From an uncultured Roseovarius sp. (GTDB lineage Bacteria > Pseudomonadota > Alphaproteobacteria > Rhodobacterales > Rhodobacteraceae): a DNA stretch of 64,000 bases. Below, in pieces: positions 1-9,487 of this stretch (position 1 is the first letter of the stretch; every line of letters begins with the position of its first letter). A program made the translations under genes and the position numbers. The notes under the pieces were generated by a model, which was not told where the DNA came from, searched no databases, and saw only the letters and a list, made by a program, of their open reading frames with translations. The DNA lies in the NCBI RefSeq assembly GCF_913057115.1, contig NZ_CAJXNN010000011.1:1-64000 (forward strand), written 5' to 3'.

Positions 1-872
1 GCGGCCAGCGCGGTGTCTACGTCGCGAGTCGCCAGATGGCGGGTGATATTGGTCAACCGCGTGCCAAAGGTGAAGGCGTGCACCTTGGCCCAACCCGCGC
101 CCTTCTCATTGGCAACCGCATGCAAGAAATGCAGCACCATGCGGCTGTATTGGCTCATAGAGCCAGAGATATCGCAGATCACCACCAGATTGGGCCAACG
201 CGGGCGCGGCTTTTGCCGATGAATGCGCCGCATCTCACCCCCCCGCCGCAAAGCCGCGCGCAGGGTGGCACGGGCATCCAAACGCGCCCCACGCGCATCG
301 GCCATCCCCCGGCGCGAGGCAAAGGGTTTCACCGGCAGGCGCAACCGCGCCAGCATCCGCTTGGCCTGTGCCACCTCCTCGGTCGACATCTGTTCGAAAT
401 CAAGGGTGCGCAGGCGTTCCTCGGTGGACATGGTGGCCGAGGCGTCGATCTCGATGACAGATTCTTCCTCGGGCTGATCGGCGAATTCGGGGATCTCCGG
501 CTCCACCCCGTCCAACAGCGCCTCCGCCGCGCGCTTTTCGGCGGATTGGGCCACGCGCTCCTCCTGCACGCCGCGAATGGCGGGCAGCATCATGGCCATC
601 ATATGCTCCATATACCGCGGGTCGCGCCAATAAAGGCGAAAGACCTGCGCGAAAACCACGGCATGTTCGGGCTTGGAGACAAAGCAGGCCCGCAGCGTAT
701 AGAAAAAATCCGCCTTCGAGGTGAAGCCCGCCGCCTCGACCGCGCGGATGGCATCAATCACCCGGCCCGTGCCGATGGGCAACCCCGCCTTGCGCAAGGC
801 GCGGGCGAAATGGGTGATGTTATGGGTGAGCTTGGGGTTATCGGGTAGCTCAAGATCAGGCAGTTCAACCAT
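1..872 (-). CDS. CoxE-like VWA domain protein, 3' end cut by window edge
   Basis: The reading frame starts at an ATG complementary to 870-872 and runs off the left edge, so about 290 residues are visible. The N-terminal two thirds is helical and acidic. A von Willebrand factor A metal-binding (MIDAS) motif, DISGSMS, sits near residue 232, in the context VVICDISGSMSQYSR. This layout matches the CoxE/VWA family (VWA_CoxE). Members pair with a MoxR AAA+ ATPase and are thought to act as chaperone-like complexes that insert metal or remodel partner proteins. The moxR-like gene lies directly upstream on the same strand, separated by a repeat element. The client is unknown here; CO dehydrogenase genes are not in view. 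Confidence 0.85.
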   Translation of the reverse strand, partial: MVELPDLELPDNPKLTHNITHFARALRKAGLPIGTGRVIDAIRAVEAAGFTSKADFFYTLRACFVSKPEHAVVFAQVFRLYWRDPRYMEHMMAMMLPAIRGVQEERVAQSAEKRAAEALLDGVEPEIPEFADQPEEESVIEIDASATMSTEERLRTLDFEQMSTEEVAQAKRMLARLRLPVKPFASRRGMADARGARLDARATLRAALRRGGEMRRIHRQKPRPRWPNLVVICDISGSMSQYSRMVLHFLHAVANEKGAGWAKVHAFTFGTRLTNITRHLATRDVDTALA

Positions 873-880
873 CAGCCCTC

Positions 881-928
881 TTTGGGGGCCAGCCCCCAAA
901 CCCCCGGAGTATTTCGAGAAAGATGAAG
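881..928 (-). repeat. Dispersed GGGGGC-hairpin element, copy A
   Basis: This lies between the MoxR and VWA genes, both on the minus strand. Read on that strand it has CTTCATCTTTCTCGAAATA, then a C/G-rich step (CTCCGGGGG), then a strong hairpin TTTGGGGGC/GCCCCCAAA. The same order of parts (CTTC-rich start, AAATA core, CCCCGGGG, GGGGGC hairpin) recurs at 4089, 8475, 19687 and 43948, so this is a copy of a repeat family. It is in sense orientation relative to the surrounding operon. Confidence 0.6.
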
Positions 929-930
929 CA

Positions 931-1839
931 TCATGCCGGCTCCAGACTGGCCTTGGCTTCGTCCAGAATACGCTTGGCCTCGGAGCCTTGGATCTGCTGG
1001 ATATCGTCCTGATACTTGAGGATCGCGCCCAACGTGTCGGCGATGACTTCGGGGGAAAGCGAAATCACATCCAGCGCCAACAGGCACTTGGCCCAGTCGA
1101 TGGTTTCCGCCACGCCGGGTTTCTTGAACAGATCCTCGGTGCGCAATCGTTGAACGAAGGCGACAACCTCGCGGCTGAGGCTCTCGGCGGCCTCGGGCGC
1201 GCGGGATTGCAGGATCTCGATCTCACGGTCAAAACTGGGGTAATCCACCCAATGATAGAGGCAGCGGCGCTTGAGGGCGTCATGTACCTCCCGCGTGCGG
1301 TTCGAGGTGACGATCACGATGGGCGGCTCCGGCGCCTTGACGGTGCCAAGCTCGGGGATGGTCACCTGAAAATCGCTCAATGCTTCCAATAGGAAGGCTT
1401 CAAACGGTTCATCTGTGCGGTCCAATTCGTCGATCAACAGGACCGGCGCGCCACCCGCCTGCGGGCGCATGGCCTGCAAAAGCGGGCGTTCGATCAGGTA
1501 CTCGTCGGAAAAAAGCTCATCCTTGAGATGACCGCGGTCCACGCCGCCCGCGGCCTCAGCGGTCCGGATGGCGATCATCTGTTCGGCGAAATTCCATTCA
1601 TAAACGGCCGAAGCCGAATCCAGCCCTTCGTAGCATTGCAGCCGGATCAACCGCCGACCCAAGGCCGCCGACAGGGACTTGGCAATCTCGGTCTTGCCGA
1701 CACCGGCCTCGCCTTCCAGAAACAAGGGCCGCCCCAGCGTCAGCGACAAGAACACCACCGTCCCCAGATCACGGCCACAGACGTAGCCCTCGTCGGACAA
1801 AAGGCCTTGCACCTCGTCAATCGTTGTCGGCAGTGTCAT
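931..1839 (-). CDS. MoxR family AAA+ ATPase
   Basis: The protein has 302 residues. Walker A is GEAGVGKT at residues 43-50, Walker B is VLLIDELDR, and a sensor-1 stretch IVIVTSNRTREV follows, as in MoxR AAA+ proteins. These ATPases work with VWA-domain partners to mature or activate enzyme complexes. The partner is the next gene downstream (CoxE-like). An in-frame start 87 bases upstream exists, but the ATG at 1837-1839 has a strong GGGAGGG ribosome-binding site and starts the conserved MTLPTTIDEV region, so I chose it. The gene is divergent from the unknown gene at 2031. Confidence 0.88.
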   Translation of the reverse strand: MTLPTTIDEVQGLLSDEGYVCGRDLGTVVFLSLTLGRPLFLEGEAGVGKTEIAKSLSAALGRRLIRLQCYEGLDSASAVYEWNFAEQMIAIRTAEAAGGVDRGHLKDELFSDEYLIERPLLQAMRPQAGGAPVLLIDELDRTDEPFEAFLLEALSDFQVTIPELGTVKAPEPPIVIVTSNRTREVHDALKRRCLYHWVDYPSFDREIEILQSRAPEAAESLSREVVAFVQRLRTEDLFKKPGVAETIDWAKCLLALDVISLSPEVIADTLGAILKYQDDIQQIQGSEAKRILDEAKASLEPA

Positions 1840-2030
1840 GGCATCCCTCCCTTGCCCGAAGAAGAACTGCATGGGGGATTGCGCGGGGTCAAGGGCGCAA
1901 GGCCCGCACTGCGACCTTTGTCGCAACCCTAAAACCTCTTGGATTCTCCCAAATTTCGCCCAAGTTGACGCGTAGCTCTCAACGCAAAGAACGCGCCAAG
2001 CGTTGAGAATGCATTGAGGACCTTTACAGG

Positions 2031-2993
2031 ATGCAGGACAGCCCGAACATCTTCGACACGCCGTTATCCGGCCTGAACTGGGCCGAGTGGATCGACAAGG
2101 TCGATGACCAGATTCTCGAAAACGGATTCGTCGAGTACCTGGGGGCCAAACACTTGGCCGCCTTCGTGGCTGGCAAGCCGATCCTTCTGGTCACCTTCGA
2201 GTCGCTGGATCAGGTGCAGTCCCTTTCGGGCAGCGGTCAGCCGGTGGGCTGGCACTTGGCCAAGGCGCTCGGGTGGTCGCATATGGCCATGGTCAGCGAC
2301 GGCGATACTTGGTTTCGCGATCCGCGGGTCTTTGGCTTTTTCGATCGGCTGATTGATGACGGCTTCTTCGAAGGTTTCGATCAAGTCCTTTTCTACGGGG
2401 CAGGCGCGGCGGGCTATGCTGCTGCGGCCTTTTCGGTCGCCTCCCCCGGCGCGCGCGTCTTGTCGGTTCAACCGCAGGCCACGCTCGATCCGCGAGTCGC
2501 CGAATGGGATGACCGGTTCCTGCATATGCGCCGCACATCGTTTGCGCAGCGCTATGGGTATGCGCCCGATATGCTGGATGCCGCCGAAGCGGCCTTCGTG
2601 CTTTATGATCCCGACATTCGGCTTGATGCGATGCATGCCGCTTTGTTCACCCGGCCCAACGTGACGAAATACCGGATGCGCCATCTGGGCGCAAATATGG
2701 AAAAGAGCCTGATGGACATGTCGCTTCTCCTGAGGATCATCGCGCAAATGAGTTCCGGCAAACTCAATGACGCCAACCTGTCCAAACTGTTCCGTGCGCG
2801 CCGCAAGCATGTGCCCTATCTCAAACGGGTCTTGCTGCGGCTGGAACGCGATGAGCGGCTCTATCTCAATGCGCGTTGGGCCCAATGGGTGCTGCGAAAC
2901 TCTCCCGGGCCGCGCTTTCGCAAGTCGCTGCGCTTCGCCTATGACAAGGCCGAGGCGCGCGGCATCGACATGCCCAAGCGCGAATTCGGGTGA
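2031..2993 (+). CDS. Conserved hypothetical protein, hydrolase-like core
   Basis: The protein has 320 residues and no signal peptide, and I do not recognise a defined family. The middle contains VLFYGAGAAGYAAAAFS followed by ARVLSVQPQATLDPRV. This resembles the nucleophile elbow and following strand of alpha/beta-hydrolase-like folds, but Ala replaces the nucleophilic Ser/Cys (G-A-G-A-A-G). The C-terminal third is basic, with leucine/arginine-rich helices. Homologues near pyrC in Rhodobacteraceae are, as I recall, sometimes labelled phosphoadenosine phosphosulfate reductase; I see no PAPS-reductase motif and do not adopt the name. It lies 56 bases upstream of pyrC and may be co-transcribed with it. 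It is divergent from moxR. Confidence 0.75.
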   Translation: MQDSPNIFDTPLSGLNWAEWIDKVDDQILENGFVEYLGAKHLAAFVAGKPILLVTFESLDQVQSLSGSGQPVGWHLAKALGWSHMAMVSDGDTWFRDPRVFGFFDRLIDDGFFEGFDQVLFYGAGAAGYAAAAFSVASPGARVLSVQPQATLDPRVAEWDDRFLHMRRTSFAQRYGYAPDMLDAAEAAFVLYDPDIRLDAMHAALFTRPNVTKYRMRHLGANMEKSLMDMSLLLRIIAQMSSGKLNDANLSKLFRARRKHVPYLKRVLLRLERDERLYLNARWAQWVLRNSPGPRFRKSLRFAYDKAEARGIDMPKREFG

Positions 2994-3049
2994 TTTGAGG
3001 CAACGGGGCATCTGGCGCGGACCCGCGCGATTGTGTAAAGCCCTTGGCC

Positions 3050-4087
3050 ATGACACAAAGCCTGACTCTCAAACGCCCCGACGATTGGCACCTTCACCTG
3101 CGTGACGGGGCCATGCTGCGGGCCGTCCTGCCCGAAACCACGCGGCACTTTGCCCGCGCGATCATCATGCCCAACCTCGTGCCCCCGGTGGTCACCGCCG
3201 CTGATGCCCGCGCCTACCGCGACCGGATCATCGCCGCCCGCCCCGAGGGCAGCGGTTTCACCCCGCTGATGACGCTATACCTCACCGAAGATACCGACCC
3301 GCAGGATCTGGCCGCCGCCCATGGCGAGGGGCTGATAACCGCCGTCAAACTCTATCCTGCCGGGGCCACCACCAATTCGGCCAGCGGCGTGCGCGATTTC
3401 GACAAGGTGCGCGGCGTGCTGGAAAAAATGGCCGAGATCGGCTGCCCGCTCTGCGTGCATGGGGAAGTGACCGACGCCGAGATCGACATCTTCGACCGCG
3501 AGGCCGTCTTCATCGACCGGGTGCTTGACCCCATCCGCCGGGCCACGCCGGGCCTTCGTGTGATCATGGAACATATCACCACCCGCGACGGGGTGGACTA
3601 TGTCAAATCCAACGACACCGACCTTGGTGCCACGATCACCACCCATCACCTGGTGATCAATCGCAACCATATCCTCGTCGGTGGGATCAAGCCGCATTAC
3701 TACTGCCTGCCCGTGGCCAAACGCGAGGAGCACCGCCTTGCCCTGCGCGCCGCCGCCACCAGCGGCGACAAACGATTCTTCCTCGGCACCGACAGCGCCC
3801 CCCATACCGACGCCAACAAGGAAAGCGCTTGTGGCTGCGCGGGCTGTTTCACCGCCACCAACACGCTGTCCATTCTTGCGCATGTGTTCGAGGAGGAAGG
3901 CGCACTCGATAAGCTCGAAGGGTTCACCTCGCGCCACGGCCCGGCCTTCTATGGCCTGCCCGAAAGCGATGACACCATCACGCTGACCAAGGGCGAGGCT
4001 GTCACCTACCCCGACCACATCATGACCGAAGATGGCCCCGTCACCGTCTTCGATCCGGGCTTCCCCCTGCACTGGCAGGTTAGCTAA
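3050..4087 (+). CDS. pyrC: Dihydroorotase, homodimeric class II
   Basis: The 345-residue enzyme interconverts N-carbamoyl-aspartate and dihydroorotate, the third step of pyrimidine synthesis. The zinc ligands of the amidohydrolase fold are visible: H14 and H16 in WHLHLR, the lysine that becomes carboxylated (K100 in VKLYPAG), then HGEV and MEHITT. Late TDSAPH carries the catalytic aspartate. The length fits the E. coli-type PyrC (about 348). A TTG six bases upstream is in frame, but ATG at 3050 is preferred. pyrE follows after 77 bases and is probably in the same transcript. Confidence 0.95.
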   Translation: MTQSLTLKRPDDWHLHLRDGAMLRAVLPETTRHFARAIIMPNLVPPVVTAADARAYRDRIIAARPEGSGFTPLMTLYLTEDTDPQDLAAAHGEGLITAVKLYPAGATTNSASGVRDFDKVRGVLEKMAEIGCPLCVHGEVTDAEIDIFDREAVFIDRVLDPIRRATPGLRVIMEHITTRDGVDYVKSNDTDLGATITTHHLVINRNHILVGGIKPHYYCLPVAKREEHRLALRAAATSGDKRFFLGTDSAPHTDANKESACGCAGCFTATNTLSILAHVFEEEGALDKLEGFTSRHGPAFYGLPESDDTITLTKGEAVTYPDHIMTEDGPVTVFDPGFPLHWQVS

Positions 4088-4088
4088 G

Positions 4089-4124
4089 CCCCTTCTTCTG
4101 TTCCAAAATATCCCCGCCGGAGGC
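4089..4124 (+). repeat. Dispersed GGGGGC-hairpin element, copy B (short form)
   Basis: Between pyrC and pyrE. It shows the family start CCCCTTCTTCTG, an A/T core CAAAATAT, and CCCCGCCGG. The terminal GGGGGC hairpin present in the other copies is missing. The orientation is sense to the pyr genes, so it would be transcribed within the pyrCE message. Confidence 0.55.
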
Positions 4125-4164
4125 ATGAAATCTCTGGCTCGCCGGCCGCAAAAGGACAAACCCG

Positions 4165-4839
4165 ATGATCCCCACCGCCTACCCCGCACAAGATGAAATC
4201 GCCCGCCTCACCGCGCGCATGCTGCTGGAAATCGAGGCGGTGCATTTCAACGCCGATGAGCCGTTTACCCTGGCCTCCGGCCTGCCCTCGCCCACCTATA
4301 TCGACTGCCGCAAGCTCATCAGCTTCCCGCGCATCCGCGCGACCCTGATGGATTTTCTGGCCGTCACCGTGATGCGCAACGCAGGGCTTGAGGCCTTCGA
4401 CAACGTTGCCGGTGGTGAAACTGCGGGCATCCCCTTTGCCGCGCTTGTGGCCGAACGCATGGCCCTGCCCATGACCTACGTGCGCAAGAAACCCAAGGGT
4501 TACGGTCGCAACGCCCGGATCGAAGGCGCGATGAGCGAAGGGCAGCGCGTGCTTTTGGTCGAGGATCTGACCACCGATGGCGGCTCGAAAATCAGCTTTG
4601 TGGACGCCATCCGCGACACCGGCGCCAGCTGCGCCCACACGGCGGTGATCTTCTACTACGGCATCTTCCCCGAGACCGAGAAAACCCTTGGCGATCACGG
4701 CGTCACCCTGCATCACCTCTGCACATGGTGGGACGTTCTGGCCGAGGCCCGCGCGCAAGGCAGCTTTGACGCCGCCACCCTCGATGGCGTCGAATCGTTC
4801 CTCAACGATCCCCGCTCATGGCAGGCGGCGCGCAGCTGA
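4165..4839 (+). CDS. pyrE: Orotate phosphoribosyltransferase
   Basis: The 224-residue enzyme transfers phosphoribosyl from PRPP to orotate to make OMP, step five of pyrimidine synthesis. The PRPP-binding loop [14 protein letters not shown] lies near residues 128-141. The flexible-loop region [12 protein letters not shown] contains the conserved Lys residues. The length is close to other alphaproteobacterial PyrE proteins, with a C-terminal extension relative to the E. coli enzyme. It follows pyrC with only the repeat element in the gap, a classic pyrCE unit. Confidence 0.95.
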   Translation: MIPTAYPAQDEIARLTARMLLEIEAVHFNADEPFTLASGLPSPTYIDCRKLISFPRIRATLMDFLAVTVMRNAGLEAFDNVAGGETAGIPFAALVAERMALPMTYVRKKPKGYGRNARIEGAMSEGQRVLLVEDLTTDGGSKISFVDAIRDTGASCAHTAVIFYYGIFPETEKTLGDHGVTLHHLCTWWDVLAEARAQGSFDAATLDGVESFLNDPRSWQAARS

Positions 4840-4971
4840 AACTGCCGCGCAAAATCAGCTCGGAAAAAGTTAAATTGCGGCTTTGAGGTCACGCAACGTG
4901 AATTGCACCGCCTGAAATCCGCAACATGAGCCAAAAATCAGGCTGTGAACCACCAGATCATGTGTGTTACC

Positions 4972-4980
4972 TTATCCACA
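4972..4980 (+). promoter_or_regulatory. Perfect DnaA box upstream of dnaB
   Basis: TTATCCACA matches the DnaA-box consensus exactly and is followed 5 bases later by a second partial copy, TCCACAG. It lies 83 bases before the dnaB start in a 223-base gap. A perfect 13-base palindrome (TCACG-CAA-CGTGA, 4889-4901) lies further upstream. The site could let DnaA tune dnaB expression. One such 9-mer is expected about every two windows by chance, so confidence is moderate. Confidence 0.4.
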
Positions 4981-5062
4981 GGGTCGTCCACAGGTTTGTT
5001 CTACTTGGCGCATCCCACGCGCCACCGTATGACCATTCAATCGCGGAAAATGGGGGGACAAA

Positions 5063-6556
5063 ATGAACGAAGTTGCAAGTTTCAATGCCACCGGCGCGCA
5101 GGTGCAGGACGCCGAAACCATGCCCCATTCCATCGAGGCCGAACAGCAGCTTCTGGGCGCGCTTCTGACCAATAACGATGTCTATGACCGCGTCGCCTCG
5201 ATCATCCAGCCGCATCATTTCTACGACCCTGTTCACCAACGCATCTACGAAACCGCCGTTGCGCGTATCGCCAAGGGCAACCTTGCCTCGCCCGTGACCC
5301 TAAAGGCCTTTCTGGAAGAGGACGAAGGCCTTAAGGAACTGGGCGGTCCGGCCTATCTGGCGCGGCTGGCCGGTGCGGCGATCTCGGCTTTTGCCGTGCG
5401 CGATTACGCGCAGATGATTCACGATATGGCCGTACGGCGCGAATTGATCGCCCTTGGCCATGATATCGCGGGCAAGGCCTTGCAGGCCGATGTGGATAGC
5501 GAGCCCAAGGATCAAATTGTCGAGGCCGAACAGAAGCTCTACAAGCTCTCCGAACAGGGACAGGCCGAATCGGGTTTCCAGAGTTTCCTGCGTGCGGTCA
5601 CCGACGCGGTGAACGTGGCCAACGCCGCCTATCAGCGGGATGGCGGGCTGGCCGGGATTTCGACCGGGCTGGCGGACATGGACCGCAAGCTGGGCGGACT
5701 GCACAAATCAGACCTTCTTATTCTGGCCGGACGGCCGTCGATGGGCAAAACCTCCCTGGCCACGAACATCGCCTTCAATATCGCCAAGGCATACAAGCGC
5801 GGCGCCCTGCCCGACGGCACCGAGGGTGCCATCGAAGGTGGCGTCGTGGGCTTTTACAGCCTTGAGATGAGCGCCGAGCAGCTGGCGGCCCGGGTACTGT
5901 CGGAAGCCTCCGAAGTGCCGTCGGAACAAATCCGCCGTGGCGACATGACCGAGGCCGAGTTCCGCCGCTTCGTGGATGCCGCCAAAACCTTGGAATCCTG
6001 CCCGCTTTACATCGACGACACCCCCGCCTTGCCGATCAGCCAACTGGCCGCGCGGGCGCGCCGCCTGAAGCGGACACATGGCTTGGACGTGCTGATGGTC
6101 GACTACCTTCAGCTTGTCCGCGCCGCCAGCGCCAAGGACAGCCGCGTCAACGAGATTTCCGAAATCACCCAAGGCCTCAAGGCCATCGCCAAGGAACTTG
6201 ATATCCCGGTGATCGCCCTGTCGCAGCTCTCGCGCCAAGTGGAAAGCCGCGACGACAAGCGCCCACAGCTTTCGGACCTGCGCGAATCCGGCTCGATCGA
6301 ACAGGACGCCGACGTGGTGATGTTCGTCTTCCGCGAGGAATACTACGTCGAACGCGAAAAACCCTCCGACGACCGGCTGGAGGAAATGGCCGCGTGGCAA
6401 GAACGGATGGAGCGCCTGCACGGCAAGGCCGAGGTGATCATCGGCAAGCAACGGCACGGCCCGATCGGCAGTGTCGAGCTCAGCTTCGAAGGCCAGTTCA
6501 CCCGCTTCGGCAACCTCGTTCAACCGTGGCAACAAGGCGGCGATCAGGACTTCTGA
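5063..6556 (+). CDS. dnaB: Replicative DNA helicase
   Basis: The 497-residue protein is the hexameric helicase that unwinds DNA at the replication fork. The N-terminal DnaB domain starts near residue 20 ([16 protein letters not shown]). The RecA-like C-terminal motor has Walker [10 protein letters not shown] near residue 223, Walker [11 protein letters not shown], the arginine-finger region [10 protein letters not shown] and the conserved [14 protein letters not shown]. The start is an ATG preceded by a GGGGGG-rich ribosome-binding site. There is no sign of an intein or insertion. A terminator follows, and alr starts 70 bases downstream. Confidence 0.97.
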   Translation: MNEVASFNATGAQVQDAETMPHSIEAEQQLLGALLTNNDVYDRVASIIQPHHFYDPVHQRIYETAVARIAKGNLASPVTLKAFLEEDEGLKELGGPAYLARLAGAAISAFAVRDYAQMIHDMAVRRELIALGHDIAGKALQADVDSEPKDQIVEAEQKLYKLSEQGQAESGFQSFLRAVTDAVNVANAAYQRDGGLAGISTGLADMDRKLGGLHKSDLLILAGRPSMGKTSLATNIAFNIAKAYKRGALPDGTEGAIEGGVVGFYSLEMSAEQLAARVLSEASEVPSEQIRRGDMTEAEFRRFVDAAKTLESCPLYIDDTPALPISQLAARARRLKRTHGLDVLMVDYLQLVRAASAKDSRVNEISEITQGLKAIAKELDIPVIALSQLSRQVESRDDKRPQLSDLRESGSIEQDADVVMFVFREEYYVEREKPSDDRLEEMAAWQERMERLHGKAEVIIGKQRHGPIGSVELSFEGQFTRFGNLVQPWQQGGDQDF

Positions 6557-6562
6557 GGCACG

Positions 6563-6587
6563 GGCAGGCCCCGGCGGGCCGCCTTTT
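6563..6587 (+). terminator. Rho-independent terminator after dnaB
   Basis: A GGCaGGCCC/GGGCCGCC stem with a CGGC loop is followed by TTTT, seven bases after the dnaB stop codon. This separates dnaB from the alr-mlaE-mlaF unit. Confidence 0.65.
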
Positions 6588-6626
6588 CACTTGACCCCCT
6601 CGTGCATCCTGTCAAAACCCACTCCC

Positions 6627-7664
6627 ATGAGCACCGCGACCCTGACCATCGACCTTGACGCGATCCGCGCCAATTGGCGCGCTTTGGATGCCGTGATGAC
6701 CGGCGAAACCGCCGGCGTCGTCAAGGCCAATGCCTACGGGCTTGGCGCCGCCAAGGTGGCGCGCGCCTTGGCCCGCGAAGGGGTGCGCACATTCTTTGTC
6801 GCCATGGCCGAGGAAGGCGCGGCCCTGCGCGCCGAACTTGGCCCCGGCCCCACCATCAACGTCTTTTCCGGCCATATGGCGGGCGATGCCGATATGATCG
6901 GCGATTGCGATCTGGTCCCGATGATCAATTCCATCGACCAGATGATCCGCCATGTCGAGGCCCTGCCGGGCCATGCCTTCGGGGTACAGCTTGATTCCGG
7001 CATGAACCGCCTTGGCATGGAGCCCGGCGAATGGGCCGCCATGCGCGATGTGGCCTTGGAACAGAGCCCGGCCTTGATCATGTCGCACCTTGCCTGCGCC
7101 GATGAGCCGGAACACGAGATGAACGCCCATCAATTGGGTGCTTTCCAGGCCATGACCGCCGAGACCGGTGTGCCGCTGTCCTTTGCCAATACCGGCGGCA
7201 TCCTCATGGGCCCCGAGTATCATTTCGATCTCGCGCGTCCGGGCATCGGTCTTTATGGTGGCTTGCCCTTTGCCGATGCCCAGCCTGTCGTCACGCTGGA
7301 CATCCCCGTCATTCAATGCCGCGACCTGATCCCCGGCGAAACCGTCGGCTACGGCAACAGCTTCACCTCCACCCGCCCGATGCGGGTGGCAACCATCAGC
7401 GCGGGCTATGCCGATGGCATCATTCGCGCGATGGGGCCCAAGACGCATCTTTGGGCCGAGGGGGTGAAATGCCCGGTCGTGGGCCGCATATCCATGGACC
7501 TGATCGGTGTCGATGTAACCGACCTTGGCCATGACCCCAAATCGCTCGAACTTCTGGGCCGGCATAACACCATCGACACGCTGGCCGATAACGCCGGCAC
7601 CATCGGCTATGAAATCCTGACCTCCTTGGGGGACCGGTACAGCCGCAGGTATCTTGGCGGATGA
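6627..7664 (+). CDS. alr: Alanine racemase
   Basis: The 345-residue PLP enzyme interconverts L- and D-alanine for peptidoglycan. The PLP lysine is K33 in [10 protein letters not shown] and the catalytic tyrosine of the second half-site is Y261 in SAGYADG. The RISMDL motif near residue 290 is also typical. A longer in-frame start overlaps dnaB by 86 bases and encodes low-complexity sequence, so I start at [14 protein letters not shown]. The stop overlaps the mlaE start by four bases (ATGA), indicating translational coupling between a cell-wall gene and an outer-membrane lipid transporter. Confidence 0.94.
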   Translation: MSTATLTIDLDAIRANWRALDAVMTGETAGVVKANAYGLGAAKVARALAREGVRTFFVAMAEEGAALRAELGPGPTINVFSGHMAGDADMIGDCDLVPMINSIDQMIRHVEALPGHAFGVQLDSGMNRLGMEPGEWAAMRDVALEQSPALIMSHLACADEPEHEMNAHQLGAFQAMTAETGVPLSFANTGGILMGPEYHFDLARPGIGLYGGLPFADAQPVVTLDIPVIQCRDLIPGETVGYGNSFTSTRPMRVATISAGYADGIIRAMGPKTHLWAEGVKCPVVGRISMDLIGVDVTDLGHDPKSLELLGRHNTIDTLADNAGTIGYEILTSLGDRYSRRYLGG

Positions 7665-8446
7665 ACTGGATCTTGCACCTACTGGCCGCCCTTGGCCGCA
7701 ATGTGCTGTCGGCGCTCGCCATGATCGGGCGCGTGACGCTTTTTGCCACCGATACCGTCAGCCATCTGTTCCGCCCGCCCTTCTATGCGCGCGAGTTTGG
7801 CCATGCCCTGATCCAGATCGGCTGGCTCTCGCTTCCCGTCGTGGGCATGACGGCGCTCTTCACGGGCGGGGCGCTGGCCTTGCAAATCTACGCGGGCGGG
7901 TCGCGGTTCAATGCCGAAACCGTGGTGCCCTCCATCGTCGCCATCGGCCTCACGCGTGAGCTTGGGCCGGTGCTGGGCGGCCTCATGGTGGCGGCGCGCG
8001 TGGCTTCCTCCATCGCCGCCGAAATCGGCACGATGAAAGTGACCGAACAGATCGACGCGCTGACCACCCTCTCCACGAACCCGATGAAATACCTCACCCT
8101 ACCGCGCGTTCTGGCGGCCACGCTGGCCGTGCCGGTTCTGGTCGGCGTGGGCGACGTGATCGGCATCATGGGCGGCTTTCTGGTGGGCGTCGGGCGGCTT
8201 GATTTCGGCGCGGGCACCTACCTGCACAATACAATTGATTTCCTTGAGGCATGGGACGTGGTTTCGGGCCTGATCAAGGGCGCAGCCTTCGGCTTCATCG
8301 TGGCGCTCATGGGGTGCTATTTCGGCATGCACTCAGGCCGCGGCGCGCAGGGCGTGGGCCGCGCCACCAAGGCCGCCGTGGTCGCCGCCAGCGTGCTGAT
8401 CCTCGCCTCCAACTACCTGCTCACCGAACTCTTCTTCTCGGCATGA
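7661..8446 (+). CDS. mlaE: MlaE-family ABC transporter permease
   Basis: The 261-residue integral membrane protein of the MlaE/Ttg2B/YrbE family has about five to six hydrophobic segments and the family signature [20 protein letters not shown] around residues 110-130. MlaE is the permease of the MlaFEDB complex that moves phospholipids between inner and outer membranes. It is coupled to alr by an ATGA overlap. mlaF follows after 103 bases holding a repeat element. No mlaD (MCE-domain) or mlaB gene is in view, so the complex must be completed elsewhere. Confidence 0.88.
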   Translation: MNWILHLLAALGRNVLSALAMIGRVTLFATDTVSHLFRPPFYAREFGHALIQIGWLSLPVVGMTALFTGGALALQIYAGGSRFNAETVVPSIVAIGLTRELGPVLGGLMVAARVASSIAAEIGTMKVTEQIDALTTLSTNPMKYLTLPRVLAATLAVPVLVGVGDVIGIMGGFLVGVGRLDFGAGTYLHNTIDFLEAWDVVSGLIKGAAFGFIVALMGCYFGMHSGRGAQGVGRATKAAVVAASVLILASNYLLTELFFSA

Positions 8447-8474
8447 CACAGGCCCTCGCCATATCCCGAAAGCC

Positions 8475-8526
8475 CCGCCCTTCTTCTGGCCCTGAATATC
8501 CCGGGGTCTGGGGCAGCGCCCCAGCG
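8475..8526 (+). repeat. Dispersed GGGGGC-hairpin element, copy C
   Basis: Inside the mlaE-mlaF gap. The parts in order are CCCTTCTTCTGG, a TGAATAT core, CCCGGGG, then the hairpin TGGGGCaGCGCCCCA. It is in sense orientation and would be transcribed between two subunits of one transporter. Confidence 0.65.
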
Positions 8527-8549
8527 GCTTGCCAAGCGGAGCCTCACCC

Positions 8550-9296
8550 ATGATCGAGCTCAAAGACGTCCACAAAGCCTTTGGTAACAACCGGGTTCTT
8601 CAAGGGGTCAACCTGAAGATCGAAACCGGTACCTCCATGGTCATTATCGGCGGCTCGGGCACTGGCAAATCGGTGGCGCTGAAATGCATCCTTGGTCTGA
8701 TCCACCCTGACAGCGGTGAGATCACGCTGGATGGCAAGGACGTCACCAAGGGCGACCGCGATGCCTTCCTCGCCCGCTTCGGCATGCTCTTCCAGGGCGG
8801 GGCGCTGTTTGATTCGCTGCCCGTCTGGCAAAACGTCGCCTTCCGCCTACTGCGCGGCTCGCTCAAACGCCCCAAGGACGAGGCCCGCGAGATTGCCATC
8901 GAAAAGCTGCGCCGCGTCGGCCTCACTCCCGAACAGGCCGATAAATTCCCCGCCGAACTGTCGGGCGGCATGCAAAAGCGCGTCGGCCTCGCCCGTGCCA
9001 TCGCCGCCGAGCCCGAAATCATCTTTTTCGATGAACCCACCACCGGGCTCGACCCGATCATGTCGGGCGTGATCAACGACCTCATTCGCGAGATCGTCGT
9101 CGAAATGGGCGCCACCGCCATGACCATTACCCACGACATGACCAGCGTGCGCGCGATTGCCGACAACGTGGCGATGCTGCACGATGGCGTCATACAATGG
9201 ACCGGCGCCGTAGGCGACATGGACAACTCGGGCGATCCCTACCTCGATCAGTTCATCCACGGCCGCGCCGAAGGCCCGATCGAAGCGGTCCGCTGA
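8550..9296 (+). CDS. mlaF: MlaF-family ABC transporter ATP-binding protein
   Basis: The 248-residue ATPase of the Mla-type lipid transporter. Walker A is GGSGTGKS at residues 34-41, the ABC signature LSGGMQKR is near residue 145, Walker B is IIFFDEPTTGLDP and the switch histidine is in TITHDM. A TTG 21 bases upstream is in frame, but ATG at 8550 begins the conserved MIELKDVHKAFG. It is the ATP partner of the mlaE product just upstream. Confidence 0.92.
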   Translation: MIELKDVHKAFGNNRVLQGVNLKIETGTSMVIIGGSGTGKSVALKCILGLIHPDSGEITLDGKDVTKGDRDAFLARFGMLFQGGALFDSLPVWQNVAFRLLRGSLKRPKDEAREIAIEKLRRVGLTPEQADKFPAELSGGMQKRVGLARAIAAEPEIIFFDEPTTGLDPIMSGVINDLIREIVVEMGATAMTITHDMTSVRAIADNVAMLHDGVIQWTGAVGDMDNSGDPYLDQFIHGRAEGPIEAVR

Positions 9297-9300
9297 GCCG

Positions 9301-9321
9301 CGTTTTCTTGCAAAGAAAACG
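9301..9321 (+). terminator. Hairpin after mlaF, possible terminator
   Basis: CGTTTTCTT-GCA-AAGAAAACG is a perfect 9-base-pair stem directly after the mlaF stop. It lacks a T run, but its place at the end of the alr-mlaE-mlaF unit suggests a 3'-end structure. Confidence 0.5.
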
Positions 9322-9442
9322 GTCCGAAATCTTTGCAAGATGTCGACGCCGCCCCAAGTCTCGCAATCTTGCGGTTTTCCATCCCATGCAACCCCGCTAC
9401 CCTTCTCACCACGGCCACTTGCAACATTGCTGCAATGATTGC

Positions 9443-9464
9443 TAATTAAACACGCGTTCAATTA
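9443..9464. promoter_or_regulatory. Palindromic operator candidate before the valine operon
   Basis: TAATTAAACAC/GCGTTCAATTA pairs at 9 of 11 positions around a central CG, giving an AAC-CG-GTT-like core. It ends 9 bases before the GGGAGG ribosome-binding site of the acyl-CoA dehydrogenase gene. Symmetric sites with AAC...GTT cores are typical of TetR-family acyl-CoA-responsive repressors. No such regulator gene is adjacent. A second inverted repeat, TTGCA-N7-TGCAA, lies at 9419-9435. Confidence 0.5.
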
Positions 9465-9487
9465 CATGCCGCCGGGAGGAGACGCAG

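Noticed and set aside
2031..2993. Label as phosphoadenosine phosphosulfate reductase
   Set aside because: No PAPS-reductase motifs or catalytic cysteine are present; the name seems to come from inherited annotation.
2064..3056. Long antisense open frame over the unknown gene (and similar long antisense frames over pyrC, dnaB, nrdJ and uvrA)
   Set aside because: These are shadows caused by high-GC codon bias; their products show Arg/Gly/His-rich, non-conserved sequence.
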